5,877 nucleotides of DNA, from positions 1 to 5,877 of the forward strand of contig CALBEV010000086.1 of NCBI GenBank assembly GCA_937891045.1. Reading direction: 5' to 3'. Of the stretch, positions 1-5,877 are shown one piece after another. Position numbers and translations under genes: made by a program. The stretch comes from an uncultured Burkholderiales bacterium. Lineage in GTDB: Bacteria; Pseudomonadota; Gammaproteobacteria; Burkholderiales; Burkholderiaceae. The notes beneath the pieces are model-generated. The model worked only from the letters and a program-made list of their open reading frames with translations, was not told the origin of the DNA and ran no database searches. Each line of letters opens with the position of its first letter. Position 1 is the first letter of the stretch.

Positions 1-995
1 ACAAAATGCGTTTCGCCAACTCGGGCACCGAAGCCGTGATGGGTGCGGTGCGCACTGCCCGTGGCTTTACCAAGCGCGACCGCATCGCCATCGTCGAAGG
101 TTCGTTCCATGGCCTGTATGACGAGATGATGTGGAAGTCGGACATCGAACATTGGGACCCCAGGGGCAGCAGCCCGCCGCAAGTGATTCCTTTTGGCGTC
201 GGTGTCCCCGCCCGCAGCAGAGAGTTGCTCAGCATCATCAGCCACAACGACTTTGAGGCATTAGAGAACCTGTTCAACACCCAAGGCGAGCAATTGGCCT
301 GCGTGGTGTTGGAACCCATCATTGGCAATGCAGGCAGTGTGTCGGCCAGCCAAGCTTGGTTGCAACGCTTGCGCGACCTGTGCACCCAGCACGGCACGCT
401 GTTGATCATCGACGAGGTGAAGTCGGGCTTTCGCGTGGCCAAAGGCGGTGCCCAATCTTTGTACGGCATCTATGGCGACTTGAGCACCTATGCCAAAGCC
501 ATGGGCAATGGCTACCCCGTAGCTGCCTTTGGTGGCCGCGCCGAGGTGATGGACGTGGTGGGCTCGGGACCAGGTGCTGTGGTGCACGGCGGCACCTACA
601 CTGGCAATTTGGTAGGCTTGAGTGCAGCCCACAAAACCTTGGACCTCTTGAGCCACACCGATGCGCTGCAAACCATCAACCACACAGGCGAACGCTTGCA
701 AGCCTTGCTGGGCCGGGTCTTCACCGCAGCGGGTGTGGAACACGCATTCGCCGGACCACCGGCCATGTTTGGCATCCACTTCAGTGCGTCGGTGCCTACC
801 AACTACCGCGACTGGCGCAAGACCAACAGTGCGCTCTACAACCGCTTTGCCTGGGGCTTGATCGACCGCGGTTTCATGCTGGAACCCGATTCACGCGAAC
901 CATGGTTTGTTTGCGAGGCGCATCAGCACATGGACTTTGGCCAGTTGGAAGACATGGCGACCGAGGCGATGAAGGCGGCACTAAGCCAGGCTTGA
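1..995 (+). CDS. HemL-like class-III PLP aminotransferase (5' partial)
   Basis: C-terminal part of a fold-type I, class-III pyridoxal-phosphate enzyme, related to glutamate-1-semialdehyde aminomutase (HemL). The frame is open from base 1 (codon AAA at 3-5), and the Met at 6-8 is internal: it opens the conserved MRFANSGTEA segment, which in HemL lies roughly 115-120 residues into the protein, so about a quarter is missing. Counting from that Met, I see the cofactor-phosphate NSGTEA (5-10), SFHG (33-36), the Asp that pairs with the pyridine nitrogen (D136 in IIDEVKSGFRV), the Schiff-base Lys (K164 in AKAMGNGYPVAAFGG) and the GGTYTGN loop (195-201). The D-to-K spacing of 28 matches E. coli HemL as I recall it. 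The Lys motif departs from the usual GKxIGGGxPVGA of true HemL, so a role in haem synthesis should not be assumed; transamination of an unknown amino substrate is as likely. It ends in TGA and its last 15 bases overlap the convergent DUF2256 gene. Confidence 0.88.
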   Translation, partial: KMRFANSGTEAVMGAVRTARGFTKRDRIAIVEGSFHGLYDEMMWKSDIEHWDPRGSSPPQVIPFGVGVPARSRELLSIISHNDFEALENLFNTQGEQLACVVLEPIIGNAGSVSASQAWLQRLRDLCTQHGTLLIIDEVKSGFRVAKGGAQSLYGIYGDLSTYAKAMGNGYPVAAFGGRAEVMDVVGSGPGAVVHGGTYTGNLVGLSAAHKTLDLLSHTDALQTINHTGERLQALLGRVFTAAGVEHAFAGPPAMFGIHFSASVPTNYRDWRKTNSALYNRFAWGLIDRGFMLEPDSREPWFVCEAHQHMDFGQLEDMATEAMKAALSQA

Positions 996-1157
996 AGGGT
1001 TCGCTTTGCCCGCCCTGCATTTGTCAGAGCAATACAAAACCTGCTCCCAGTTTTTCGCCCAAGACTTGCGCCAGGTCATCTCACGGCCACAGGTTTTGCA
1101 AGGTTTGCTGGGCAGGCTTTGCTTGTTGCCTTTGAAGTCAGCTGGTGTTTTTTTCAT
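981..1157 (-). CDS. DUF2256 family small zinc-ribbon protein
   Basis: A 58-residue ORF from ATG (1157-1155) to TAG (983-981). The protein starts MKKTPADFKGNKQSLPSKPC and continues with CKTCG, MTWRKSWAKNWE and YCSDKC, then a basic tail. This is the DUF2256 pattern as I know it: a KGNK...LPxKxCxxCxRxMTWRKKWxxxWExVxYCSxxCR core. The four cysteines (C20 and C23 in CKTC; C44 and C48 in CSDKC) should bind one zinc. The function of the family is unknown to me; nucleic-acid or protein binding is only a guess from the basic zinc-ribbon shape. The start is well bounded: an in-frame TAA lies nine codons upstream (1184-1182, which is also the panB stop), with no other ATG between, and a weak AGGGG sits upstream. 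It follows panB by 24 bases on the same strand, so co-transcription is likely. Its last 15 bases overlap the convergent aminotransferase gene. Confidence 0.87.
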   Translation of the reverse strand: MKKTPADFKGNKQSLPSKPCKTCGREMTWRKSWAKNWEQVLYCSDKCRAGKANPSSLA

Positions 1158-1195
1158 GCATGCCGCCCCTGTTTCAATGGCTTACCAAGCATGCA
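1157..1195 (-). promoter_or_regulatory. Possible translational-coupling hairpin, panB stop / DUF2256 start
   Basis: In the minus-strand transcript TGCATGC (1195-1189, last codons of panB) can pair with GCATGCA (1163-1157, ending on the A of the DUF2256 ATG). The arms are 7 bp around a 25-base loop that contains the panB TAA stop and the AGGGG that could serve as ribosome-binding site. Such a fold would block the downstream start until a ribosome ending panB opened it. Caution: GCATGC is itself a palindrome, so a second copy pairs automatically, and the stem is short. Confidence 0.3.
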
Positions 1196-2027
1196 ACTCA
1201 TTCACAGGAAACCGGTTTTCTTTCACCGCATCCACAAAGGCTGTCATGGCCCCCAAGATGGTGCCGGACTCGTTCATGAAGTTGTGCGCAAACTTGGGCA
1301 CCTTGCCTTGGGTCACGCCCAGCATGTCGTGCAGCACCAAAATCTGGCCTGCCGTGTCCACGCCCGCACCAATGCCGATGGTGGCGCAGCTGGTCAGGGC
1401 CTTGGTGATCTTGGCTGACAACACCGCAGGCACCATCTCCAGCACCAAGGCTTGCGCACCCGCGTTTTGCAATTGCAGCGCGTCTTGCATGAGTTGTTCG
1501 GCGCCGCTGTCGGTGCGGCCTTGCACCCGGTAGCCGCCCAAGGTGTTCACGCTTTGCGGGGTCAGGCCCAAATGGCCACACACCGGAATACCACGGGTCA
1601 CCAAATACGACACCGTGGGTGCCAACCACGCACCGCCTTCCAACTTCACCATGTGGGCACCGGCCTTCATCAGCACCGACGCGCTCTCAAAGGCTTGCTC
1701 GGGAGAGGCATAGCTGGCGAACGGCATGTCACCCAAAATGATGGGGCGGCCATTTTGTTTTTGCAAACCACGCGCCACGCATTCGGTGTGATAGCGCATG
1801 GCTTCAAGCGTCACCGGCAAGGTGCTGTTGTGGCCTTGGCACACCATGCCCAGCGAATCGCCCACCAACACAATTTCCACACCGGCCAAATCGGCCACGG
1901 CTGCAAAGCTGGCGTCATAGGCGGTGAGCATGGTGATTTTTTCGCCTTCGCTGTACATCTTCATCAAGCTGTGCAGGGTCATCGCTGGACGCTTGGGGCT
2001 GTCGGGGGTGCTGGGCTGAACGCTCAT
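1182..2027 (-). CDS. panB: 3-methyl-2-oxobutanoate hydroxymethyltransferase
   Basis: First committed step of pantothenate (coenzyme A) synthesis in the cytoplasm: 2-oxoisovalerate plus 5,10-methylene-tetrahydrofolate gives 2-dehydropantoate. The 281-residue product is slightly longer than the usual ~264 because of a short N-terminal tail. The (βα)8 motifs appear in order: LTAYDASFA (34-42), VGDSLGMV (55-62) with metal ligand D57, [10 protein letters not shown] (97-106) with metal ligand D100, VKLEGG (127-132) with K128 and E130, [11 protein letters not shown] (150-160), LEMVP (196-200) with catalytic E197, and [20 protein letters not shown] (218-237). All key residues known from E. coli PanB (D45, D84, K112, E114, E181) have counterparts. 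I chose the ATG at 2027 because AAGGAAA lies 7 bases upstream; an in-frame GTG at 2060 would add 11 unconserved residues. panC and panD do not flank it here; a DUF2256 gene follows. Confidence 0.97.
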   Translation of the reverse strand: MSVQPSTPDSPKRPAMTLHSLMKMYSEGEKITMLTAYDASFAAVADLAGVEIVLVGDSLGMVCQGHNSTLPVTLEAMRYHTECVARGLQKQNGRPIILGDMPFASYASPEQAFESASVLMKAGAHMVKLEGGAWLAPTVSYLVTRGIPVCGHLGLTPQSVNTLGGYRVQGRTDSGAEQLMQDALQLQNAGAQALVLEMVPAVLSAKITKALTSCATIGIGAGVDTAGQILVLHDMLGVTQGKVPKFAHNFMNESGTILGAMTAFVDAVKENRFPVNELHAW

Positions 2028-2034
2028 GGGGGTG

Positions 2035-2041
2035 TTTCCTT
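2035..2041 (-). promoter_or_regulatory. panB ribosome-binding site
   Basis: AAGGAAA on the minus strand, 7 bases before the ATG at 2027. It is the feature that decides the panB start in favour of ATG 2027 over GTG 2060. Confidence 0.75.
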
Positions 2042-2151
2042 GTGCAAATGGAGGTGTCACGAATGCGATGCGGCATTCTAGGCAGTGGATTTATCATCCC
2101 GCACACTTTCAAACATCTGCCCATGGCGTGTCTCCAAAGCGACCGCCCAAC

Positions 2152-2156
2152 AGGAG
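2152..2156 (+). promoter_or_regulatory. Ribosome-binding site of the MFS transporter gene
   Basis: AGGAG followed by a 7-base spacer to the ATG at 2164. It fixes that start; the reading frame is open further upstream to 2026, but that extension has no such site and overlaps the start of panB. Confidence 0.8.
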
Positions 2157-2163
2157 CCAAGCC

Positions 2164-3450
2164 ATGTCCACTGCCAGCGATGACAAACCCGTTGTGCTGA
2201 ATTCGCCACGCAAGATTTTGATGGCAAGCTTGATTGGCACCACCATCGAGTATTTCGATTTCTATATCTTTGGCACGGCGGCAGTGTTGGTGTTTCCGCA
2301 TTTGTTTTTTGCAGCTTCCGATCCCAGTGTGGCCATCTTGCAGTCGCTGGCCACCTTTGGTTTGGCTTTTGTGGCACGGCCTGTGGGCTCGGCTTTGTTC
2401 GGCCACTTTGGGGATCGCATCGGTCGAAAGGCCACGCTGGTGGCGTCGTTACTCACCATGGGGGTTTCAACCGTTGCCATTGGTTTGCTGCCCTCTTATG
2501 CCGCCATCGGCATTGCCGCACCCATCTTGCTGGCAGTGTGCCGCTTTGGCCAGGGTTTGGGTTTGGGTGGTGAATGGGGCGGCGCGATTTTGCTGGCCAC
2601 TGAAAACGCACCAGCGAACAAACGCGCTTTGTATGGCAGCGTGCCCCAACTGGGCGGGCCAATTGGCTTCTTTTTGTCAGGCAGTGTGTTCCTGGTGCTC
2701 ACCACCCAAATGACTGAGGCCGATTTTCTGGCATGGGGTTGGCGCATTCCCTTCGTGGCCAGCGCTTTGTTGGTGTTGGTGGGCTTGTATGTGCGCTTGA
2801 ACATTTCTGAAACGCCCCAGTTCCAAAAAGTCATGGATCAAAAAGCACGTGTCAATGTCCCCATCGTCACGGTATTCACCAAGCACACACGCTCTTTGAT
2901 CTTGGGCATGCTGACAGGCTTGGGGCAATTCGTGTTGTTCTACCTGATCACGGTGTTCACCCTCAGCTGGGCCACCAGCTCCTTGGGCTACCAACGGCAA
3001 GATTTCTTGGTGCTGCAACTCATTGCGGTGGTTTTCTTCGCTATCTTCATTCCCATTGCCGCCAAAATGTCAGACAAGCGCGGTCGCACCACGGCCCTCA
3101 CTTGGGGCGCGGTGGGCATTGTGGTGTTGGGCTTGTTCTTGGGCCCGATGTTGCAAGCGGGCAGCTTCACCACGGTGTTGGCTTTGTCTATTGGCATGGC
3201 GCTCATGGGCATGTGCTTTGGCCCCTTGGGCTTTCTGATGGCCGAGTTGTTTCCCACCGAAGTTCGTTACACCGGCGCTTCGTTGAGCTTCAATTTATCG
3301 GCCATCTTGGGCGCTTCGTTTGCGCCCTACATCGCCACCTGGCTGGCCACCAACCATGGCCTGCAATACGTGGGCTACTACCTGTCGGGCATGGCCAGCA
3401 TCAGTGTGTTGGCACTGATGGCGGTGAAGAAACACACGGACCATGCTTGA
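2164..3450 (+). CDS. MFS transporter, metabolite:H+ symporter (MHS) type
   Basis: A 428-residue inner-membrane carrier of the length and pattern of MHS-family proton symporters (relatives include ProP, ShiA, KgtP and CitA). After a short hydrophilic N-terminus (1-17) the first helix carries the family-typical GTTIEYFDFYIFG (25-37). The MHS signature RPVGSALFGHFGDRIGRK (72-89) contains MFS motif A in loop 2-3, and KMSDKRGR (301-308) is its counterpart in the second half. GQGLGLGGEWGGA (129-141) and ELFPTEVRYTGAS (361-373) are further MHS landmarks. About 12 hydrophobic helices can be traced, with a hydrophilic central loop around 219-245. Substrate cannot be deduced; MHS members carry organic acids, osmolytes or aromatic precursors. 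It diverges from panB, and the dioxygenase gene follows 56 bases downstream in the same direction. The start is set by AGGAG seven bases upstream. Confidence 0.92.
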   Translation: MSTASDDKPVVLNSPRKILMASLIGTTIEYFDFYIFGTAAVLVFPHLFFAASDPSVAILQSLATFGLAFVARPVGSALFGHFGDRIGRKATLVASLLTMGVSTVAIGLLPSYAAIGIAAPILLAVCRFGQGLGLGGEWGGAILLATENAPANKRALYGSVPQLGGPIGFFLSGSVFLVLTTQMTEADFLAWGWRIPFVASALLVLVGLYVRLNISETPQFQKVMDQKARVNVPIVTVFTKHTRSLILGMLTGLGQFVLFYLITVFTLSWATSSLGYQRQDFLVLQLIAVVFFAIFIPIAAKMSDKRGRTTALTWGAVGIVVLGLFLGPMLQAGSFTTVLALSIGMALMGMCFGPLGFLMAELFPTEVRYTGASLSFNLSAILGASFAPYIATWLATNHGLQYVGYYLSGMASISVLALMAVKKHTDHA

Positions 3451-3506
3451 AAAAATTCAAATCCGCGCTCGCTTTTTAGTGAATTTGTCATTGATTACGA
3501 TAGCGT

Positions 3507-4265
3507 ATGCACGAACTTAAACCCCATTACGCTGAAACCACAGACATTGTTTCTTCATTGAAAAAAAATGGTTTCTGTGTCATCAACGCCGCCAATGTCG
3601 CTCAGTGGATGAACTGCTCGACACAAGAGTTAAAGAATTTGTCATTGGATTGGGACAACATGCCACATGACAAATACTTGAAAGACGGTGGTCGTTACCG
3701 CCGCCGACGTCACAGCAGTTTTGTATTTGAAGACAACAAACTGTCAAAAGTACCCCACAGGGCGCATTGGCAATCTCTCGATTACAACGCGCTTCATGGC
3801 GGCATGGAGCGATTGTTTGAACCCGTGACAGACAGCACCATCGAGAAGTCTGCGTGGACAAAAATTTTGAACACATTGGCCTTGACCGCGAACCAGATCA
3901 GCCATCCAGTGGGGAAAAAATGGTGTATCGAGACGCATCAATTTCGCATTGATACAACCGATGGCATCGGTAGACCCACGCCGGAGGGTGCCCATCGCGA
4001 TGGCGTTCATTTTGTAGCCGTCTTTATGGTGTGCCGTAAAGATATCAAGGGCGGCGAAACCCGCGTCTTTGATGCCAATGGACCGCATGGCGAACGATTC
4101 ACCCTCACCGAGCCTTGGTCGTTGTTGCTATTGGATGACACGCGCATGATTCATGAGAGCACGCCCATTCAGCCATTGAATGCATTCGGCTATCGAGATA
4201 CTTTGGTGGTGACCTTAAGTGAAAATTATTTTCAAAATGAGCGCAGCCCCATGCAGTTGGCGTAG
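3507..4265 (+). CDS. 2OG-Fe(II) dioxygenase, PF10014 type (IDO/BsmA-like)
   Basis: A 252-residue protein matching the 2OG-Fe oxygenase family that includes Bacillus isoleucine 4-hydroxylase (IDO) and BsmA. It should couple 2-oxoglutarate decarboxylation to hydroxylation of a small molecule, perhaps a free amino acid. Visible landmarks: NGFCVI near the N-terminus (21-26), GGRYRRRRHSSF (61-72), THQFRI (143-148), then PTPEGAHRDGVHFV (157-170) with iron ligands H163 and D165, GGETRVFD (182-189), LLLDDTRMIHESTPI (207-221) with the third ligand H216, and R230 (YRDTLVV) as likely 2OG-carboxylate binder. The iron triad is complete, so it is probably active. An in-frame TAG at 3501-3503 rules out an earlier start. 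No Shine-Dalgarno motif precedes the ATG. Base composition is poorer in GC than in panB (24/60 in 3541-3600). Its last 34 bases overlap the convergent phosphodiesterase gene. Substrate unknown. Confidence 0.87.
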   Translation: MHELKPHYAETTDIVSSLKKNGFCVINAANVAQWMNCSTQELKNLSLDWDNMPHDKYLKDGGRYRRRRHSSFVFEDNKLSKVPHRAHWQSLDYNALHGGMERLFEPVTDSTIEKSAWTKILNTLALTANQISHPVGKKWCIETHQFRIDTTDGIGRPTPEGAHRDGVHFVAVFMVCRKDIKGGETRVFDANGPHGERFTLTEPWSLLLLDDTRMIHESTPIQPLNAFGYRDTLVVTLSENYFQNERSPMQLA

Positions 4266-5452
4266 TAAGTGGTGGTGCCTGGCCAATCTGAAAAAATACC
4301 CCGCACGCCCACATCCTGAGCCAGTACATGCACGGCTTCCATGATGTCGCCTTCGTTTTGAACGACGTCGCGCACTGACTGGTAATACCACCCACCTTTG
4401 CTCTCGGCCATGATGCCCGAACGCTCTAAAGACCAAGCGATGATGCTCAATCCAGCATCCTTGGCATTCTGGGCATACCTGGAAGGCACCATGGCTTGCT
4501 GGTGAACATCAAGCAAGGCAAAAAGGGGCGGCCCCACCCACTGAATACCTTTGGCCTTGTATTGTTGAAGTTGTTCAAGACTGGGCAAATCATCCGGCTT
4601 GAGGGCTGCATCCAAAAAAACCGCCTGCTTGGCGAACTCCGGTTCATGTGCAATCCAATACAGGATGTCCGCTTGATGAAATGACTGTGGGAACACATGA
4701 GACGGGTTGACGTTCGCCGCCTTGTACTCGTTCAACATTTTTTGCGCGAAGTCCGCCTGACTGAAGCCGTCAAACGGCATGGGCACCACCGCTTCTTTCA
4801 ACTCCGGGGTCATTTTGACGCCCAATTTTTTGAACAGGGCGATGGATTCTTGATGGGTCATCAACGTTCCGCTGCTGGGGCCGCTGTACAAATCGGAGCG
4901 CCACTTGGGGGTGCCCTTCACAAACTCAGCTGGAGTCAACGCCGTGGGGTTGAATCCATCCATCTTGCCGCGCAAGGATTTGAATTCAGCAAGTGTGATG
5001 TCGGTGGTTCTGCATTCTGCGGATGCAGACGTTTTGCTTGAAGGGTCATAGGGCTTGAAGGCTTTTGTGCACTTCTCTGCCAATGGGGTTAGCAAAATAT
5101 TGGTGGTGGTGTGCAAATCGTTTTGGGCGTGGCGACACACCAGTGCCTTGTCTTTGGTGAAGGTCACGTCGCATTCAATGACCCCGGCACCCATTCTGGC
5201 CGCCGCCTCGTACGACTCCTTGGCGTGCTCTGGAAACATCAGCGCTGCACCTCGGTGGCCAATCGAAAAATCAGTTTTTTCAAGCGGCTTGTTGCTACAA
5301 CTTTCAAGCTTGGTCTTCAAGGCCGAGGACTTCATTTGAGAGATCAAAAAATACGGTCTGGGACCCACCTGCACATTCAACGCTTGCGCTGCTGAAAAAA
5401 CAGGCATCATGAGGATGAAGGGTAGAAACAATTGAATAAAAGTGATTTTCAT
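4232..5452 (-). CDS. Secreted glycerophosphodiester phosphodiesterase
   Basis: Hydrolyses glycerophosphodiesters to glycerol-3-phosphate and an alcohol, probably in the periplasm (GDPD/GlpQ superfamily). A signal peptide is clear: MKITFIQLFLPFILMMPVFS, then a plausible cleavage after AQA at residue 24. The GDPD TIM-barrel follows: GHRGA (65-69) with H66 and R67, PEH (74-76), VIECDVTFTKDK (91-102) with metal ligands E93 and D95, catalytic H108 in RHAQND, TPELKE (215-220) with metal ligand E217, PQSFHQAD (255-262) and a C-terminal GIFSDWPG (395-402). At 406 residues it is longer than typical GlpQ; about 105 residues separate H108 from the TPELKE strand and include C128 and C147. The six cysteines of the precursor could support disulfides, fitting export. 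The frame extends to an ATG at 5503, giving 423 residues, but that adds 17 residues ahead of a normal signal peptide. Neither start has a good ribosome-binding site. Confidence 0.92.
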   Translation of the reverse strand: MKITFIQLFLPFILMMPVFSAAQALNVQVGPRPYFLISQMKSSALKTKLESCSNKPLEKTDFSIGHRGAALMFPEHAKESYEAAARMGAGVIECDVTFTKDKALVCRHAQNDLHTTTNILLTPLAEKCTKAFKPYDPSSKTSASAECRTTDITLAEFKSLRGKMDGFNPTALTPAEFVKGTPKWRSDLYSGPSSGTLMTHQESIALFKKLGVKMTPELKEAVVPMPFDGFSQADFAQKMLNEYKAANVNPSHVFPQSFHQADILYWIAHEPEFAKQAVFLDAALKPDDLPSLEQLQQYKAKGIQWVGPPLFALLDVHQQAMVPSRYAQNAKDAGLSIIAWSLERSGIMAESKGGWYYQSVRDVVQNEGDIMEAVHVLAQDVGVRGIFSDWPGTTTYYANCMGLRSF

Positions 5453-5563
5453 GGTTGATGTGGTCGTCAGGACTGAAAGAAGAAAATGTTTTACCGCATT
5501 CATGAGACATTATTGTGTAATGGTGTGTTTCAAAACGAATGCCTCCGCAGAAAGGAACACGGC
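5453..5563. promoter_or_regulatory. Divergent control region, phosphodiesterase / pterin dehydratase genes
   Basis: 111 bases between head-to-head genes. On the minus strand TTGAAA (5533-5528) and TAATGT (5512-5507) resemble -35 and -10 boxes, but their spacing is only 15. If used, transcription would begin near 5500, which favours the phosphodiesterase start at 5452 over 5503. No PhoB-like CTGTCAT direct repeat is visible, so phosphate control is not supported. No convincing plus-strand promoter was picked out by eye. Confidence 0.3.
5551..5556 (+). promoter_or_regulatory. Ribosome-binding site of the pterin dehydratase gene
   Basis: AAAGGA with a 7-base spacer to the ATG at 5564. It supports that start for a gene whose 3' end lies beyond the window. 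Confidence 0.7.
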
Positions 5564-5877
5564 ATGTTGCTCTCCAGTCATGACATTTCAGAACACTTGA
5601 AAAGCCTCAACCATTGGCATGTTGACGATGCCCAATCCTTGATCTTCAAAGAATGGACCTTTGGCAACTTCAGAGCAGCCATGGGTTTTTTCGCTGCCGT
5701 CGGTGAGCTGGCAGAACGCGCCGATCATCACCCGGCCTTCATATCCAACTACACCAAAATGCGGATTGAATTGAGTACGCATGACGCCAAGGGGTTGACC
5801 TTGAAAGACTTTCAATTGGCACTTCAAATTGATGCATTGATTGACAATGATTTTTCTGGGCAGGTGATGAATTCACA
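5564..5877 (+). CDS. Pterin-4a-carbinolamine dehydratase (3' partial)
   Basis: Dehydrates 4a-hydroxytetrahydrobiopterin to quinonoid dihydropterin, recycling the cofactor of aromatic amino-acid hydroxylases such as PhhA. 104 codons are present with no stop before the window edge; family members are about 90-120 residues, so little is missing. The family signature is complete: E51, then H55-H56-P57 (ERADHHP), Y63 with the expected spacing, H73 (LSTHDAKGLT) and D82, with A52-like positions as usual. The N-terminal part carries the usual Trp (LNHWHV) and the WTFGNFRAAMGFF helix. The two neighbouring histidines and H73 form the active site in known structures. No phenylalanine hydroxylase is in view, so the partner is unknown; some bacteria use this protein without one. 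AAAGGA seven bases upstream supports the start. Confidence 0.93.
   Translation, partial: MLLSSHDISEHLKSLNHWHVDDAQSLIFKEWTFGNFRAAMGFFAAVGELAERADHHPAFISNYTKMRIELSTHDAKGLTLKDFQLALQIDALIDNDFSGQVMNS

Larger units (their letters stand above)
2028..2163. promoter_or_regulatory. Divergent control region between panB and the MFS transporter gene
   Basis: 136 bases between two head-to-head genes must hold both promoters. On the minus strand TAGAAT (2080-2075) matches the -10 consensus at 5 of 6 and would place a transcript start near 2068, about 40 bases before the panB ATG, but the hexamer 17 bases upstream (TGCGGG) is a poor -35. On the plus strand TATCAT (2092-2097) is a 5-of-6 match to -10, also without a good -35. 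I see no clear operator palindrome and no riboswitch-like fold. The region as a control segment is secure by position; the individual hexamers are weak. Confidence 0.4.

Noticed and set aside
356..1135. Open frame of 259 codons on the plus strand across the aminotransferase end
   Set aside because: It is out of frame with the clear aminotransferase, rich in Arg/His/Cys/Trp with no family motif, and continues across the DUF2256 gene: a shadow frame of GC-rich coding sequence.
1452..2081. Open frame of 209 codons antisense to panB
   Set aside because: Composition is His/Gly/Ala-rich without motifs, and panB on the other strand has every catalytic residue; the frame is a by-product of panB codon use.
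2026..2163. 46-residue N-terminal extension of the transporter
   Set aside because: It would overlap the panB start and its control region, lacks family similarity, and a good AGGAG site precedes the ATG at 2164.
3447..3480. Terminator after the transporter gene
   Set aside because: TTGAA-AAAA-TTCAA and the T-run at 3473-3477 catch the eye, but the stem is 5 weak pairs and is not followed directly by the T-run; the CAAAT/ATTTG pair has too long a loop.
5453..5503. Longer phosphodiesterase start at 5503
   Set aside because: Not excluded, but it puts 17 residues before a textbook signal peptide and has no ribosome-binding site, so 5452 is preferred.
5588..5827. 79-codon open frame antisense to the pterin dehydratase gene
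   Set aside because: The plus strand carries the complete dehydratase signature with a good ribosome-binding site; the antisense frame has no recognisable motif.

Overview
The window looks like an ordinary chromosomal stretch of a betaproteobacterium. Protein flavour and moderately high GC suggest Burkholderiales, perhaps a Comamonadaceae relative such as Limnohabitans or Rhodoferax. That placement is a judgement from sequence style; no marker gene is present to prove it. There is no rRNA, tRNA, CRISPR array, insertion sequence, phage gene or obvious long repeat. No gene-free stretch exceeds 140 bases.

Layout, left to right. (1) 1-995 (+): the C-terminal part of a HemL-like class-III PLP aminotransferase, cut by the window edge. 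(2) 981-1157 (-): a 58-residue DUF2256-type zinc-ribbon protein that is easily missed and overlaps the aminotransferase end by 15 bases. (3) 1182-2027 (-): panB, ketopantoate hydroxymethyltransferase, 24 bases upstream of the DUF2256 gene and probably co-transcribed with it. (4) 2028-2163: a 136-base divergent control region. (5) 2164-3450 (+): a 12-TM MFS transporter of the metabolite:H+ symporter type. (6) 3507-4265 (+): a 2OG-Fe(II) dioxygenase of the PF10014 type (IDO/BsmA relatives), visibly richer in AT than panB. (7) 4232-5452 (-): a secreted glycerophosphodiester phosphodiesterase, overlapping the dioxygenase gene tail-to-tail by 34 bases. (8) 5453-5563: a 111-base divergent control region. 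(9) 5564-5877 (+): pterin-4a-carbinolamine dehydratase, nearly complete, running off the right edge.

How the genes relate. The clearest functional unit is panB plus the DUF2256 gene. A 7-base inverted repeat brackets the panB stop codon and the DUF2256 start, which could couple their translation. The transporter and dioxygenase lie in the same direction 56 bases apart and could form a small uptake-and-hydroxylation pair, but no substrate can be read from the sequence. The other genes look like unrelated housekeeping or accessory functions packed closely, with two convergent gene pairs whose coding ends overlap and no recognisable hairpin-plus-T-run terminator. I found no convincing novel multi-gene system. 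The most interesting items are the small DUF2256 gene with its possible coupling hairpin, and the orphan dioxygenase with its adjacent transporter.
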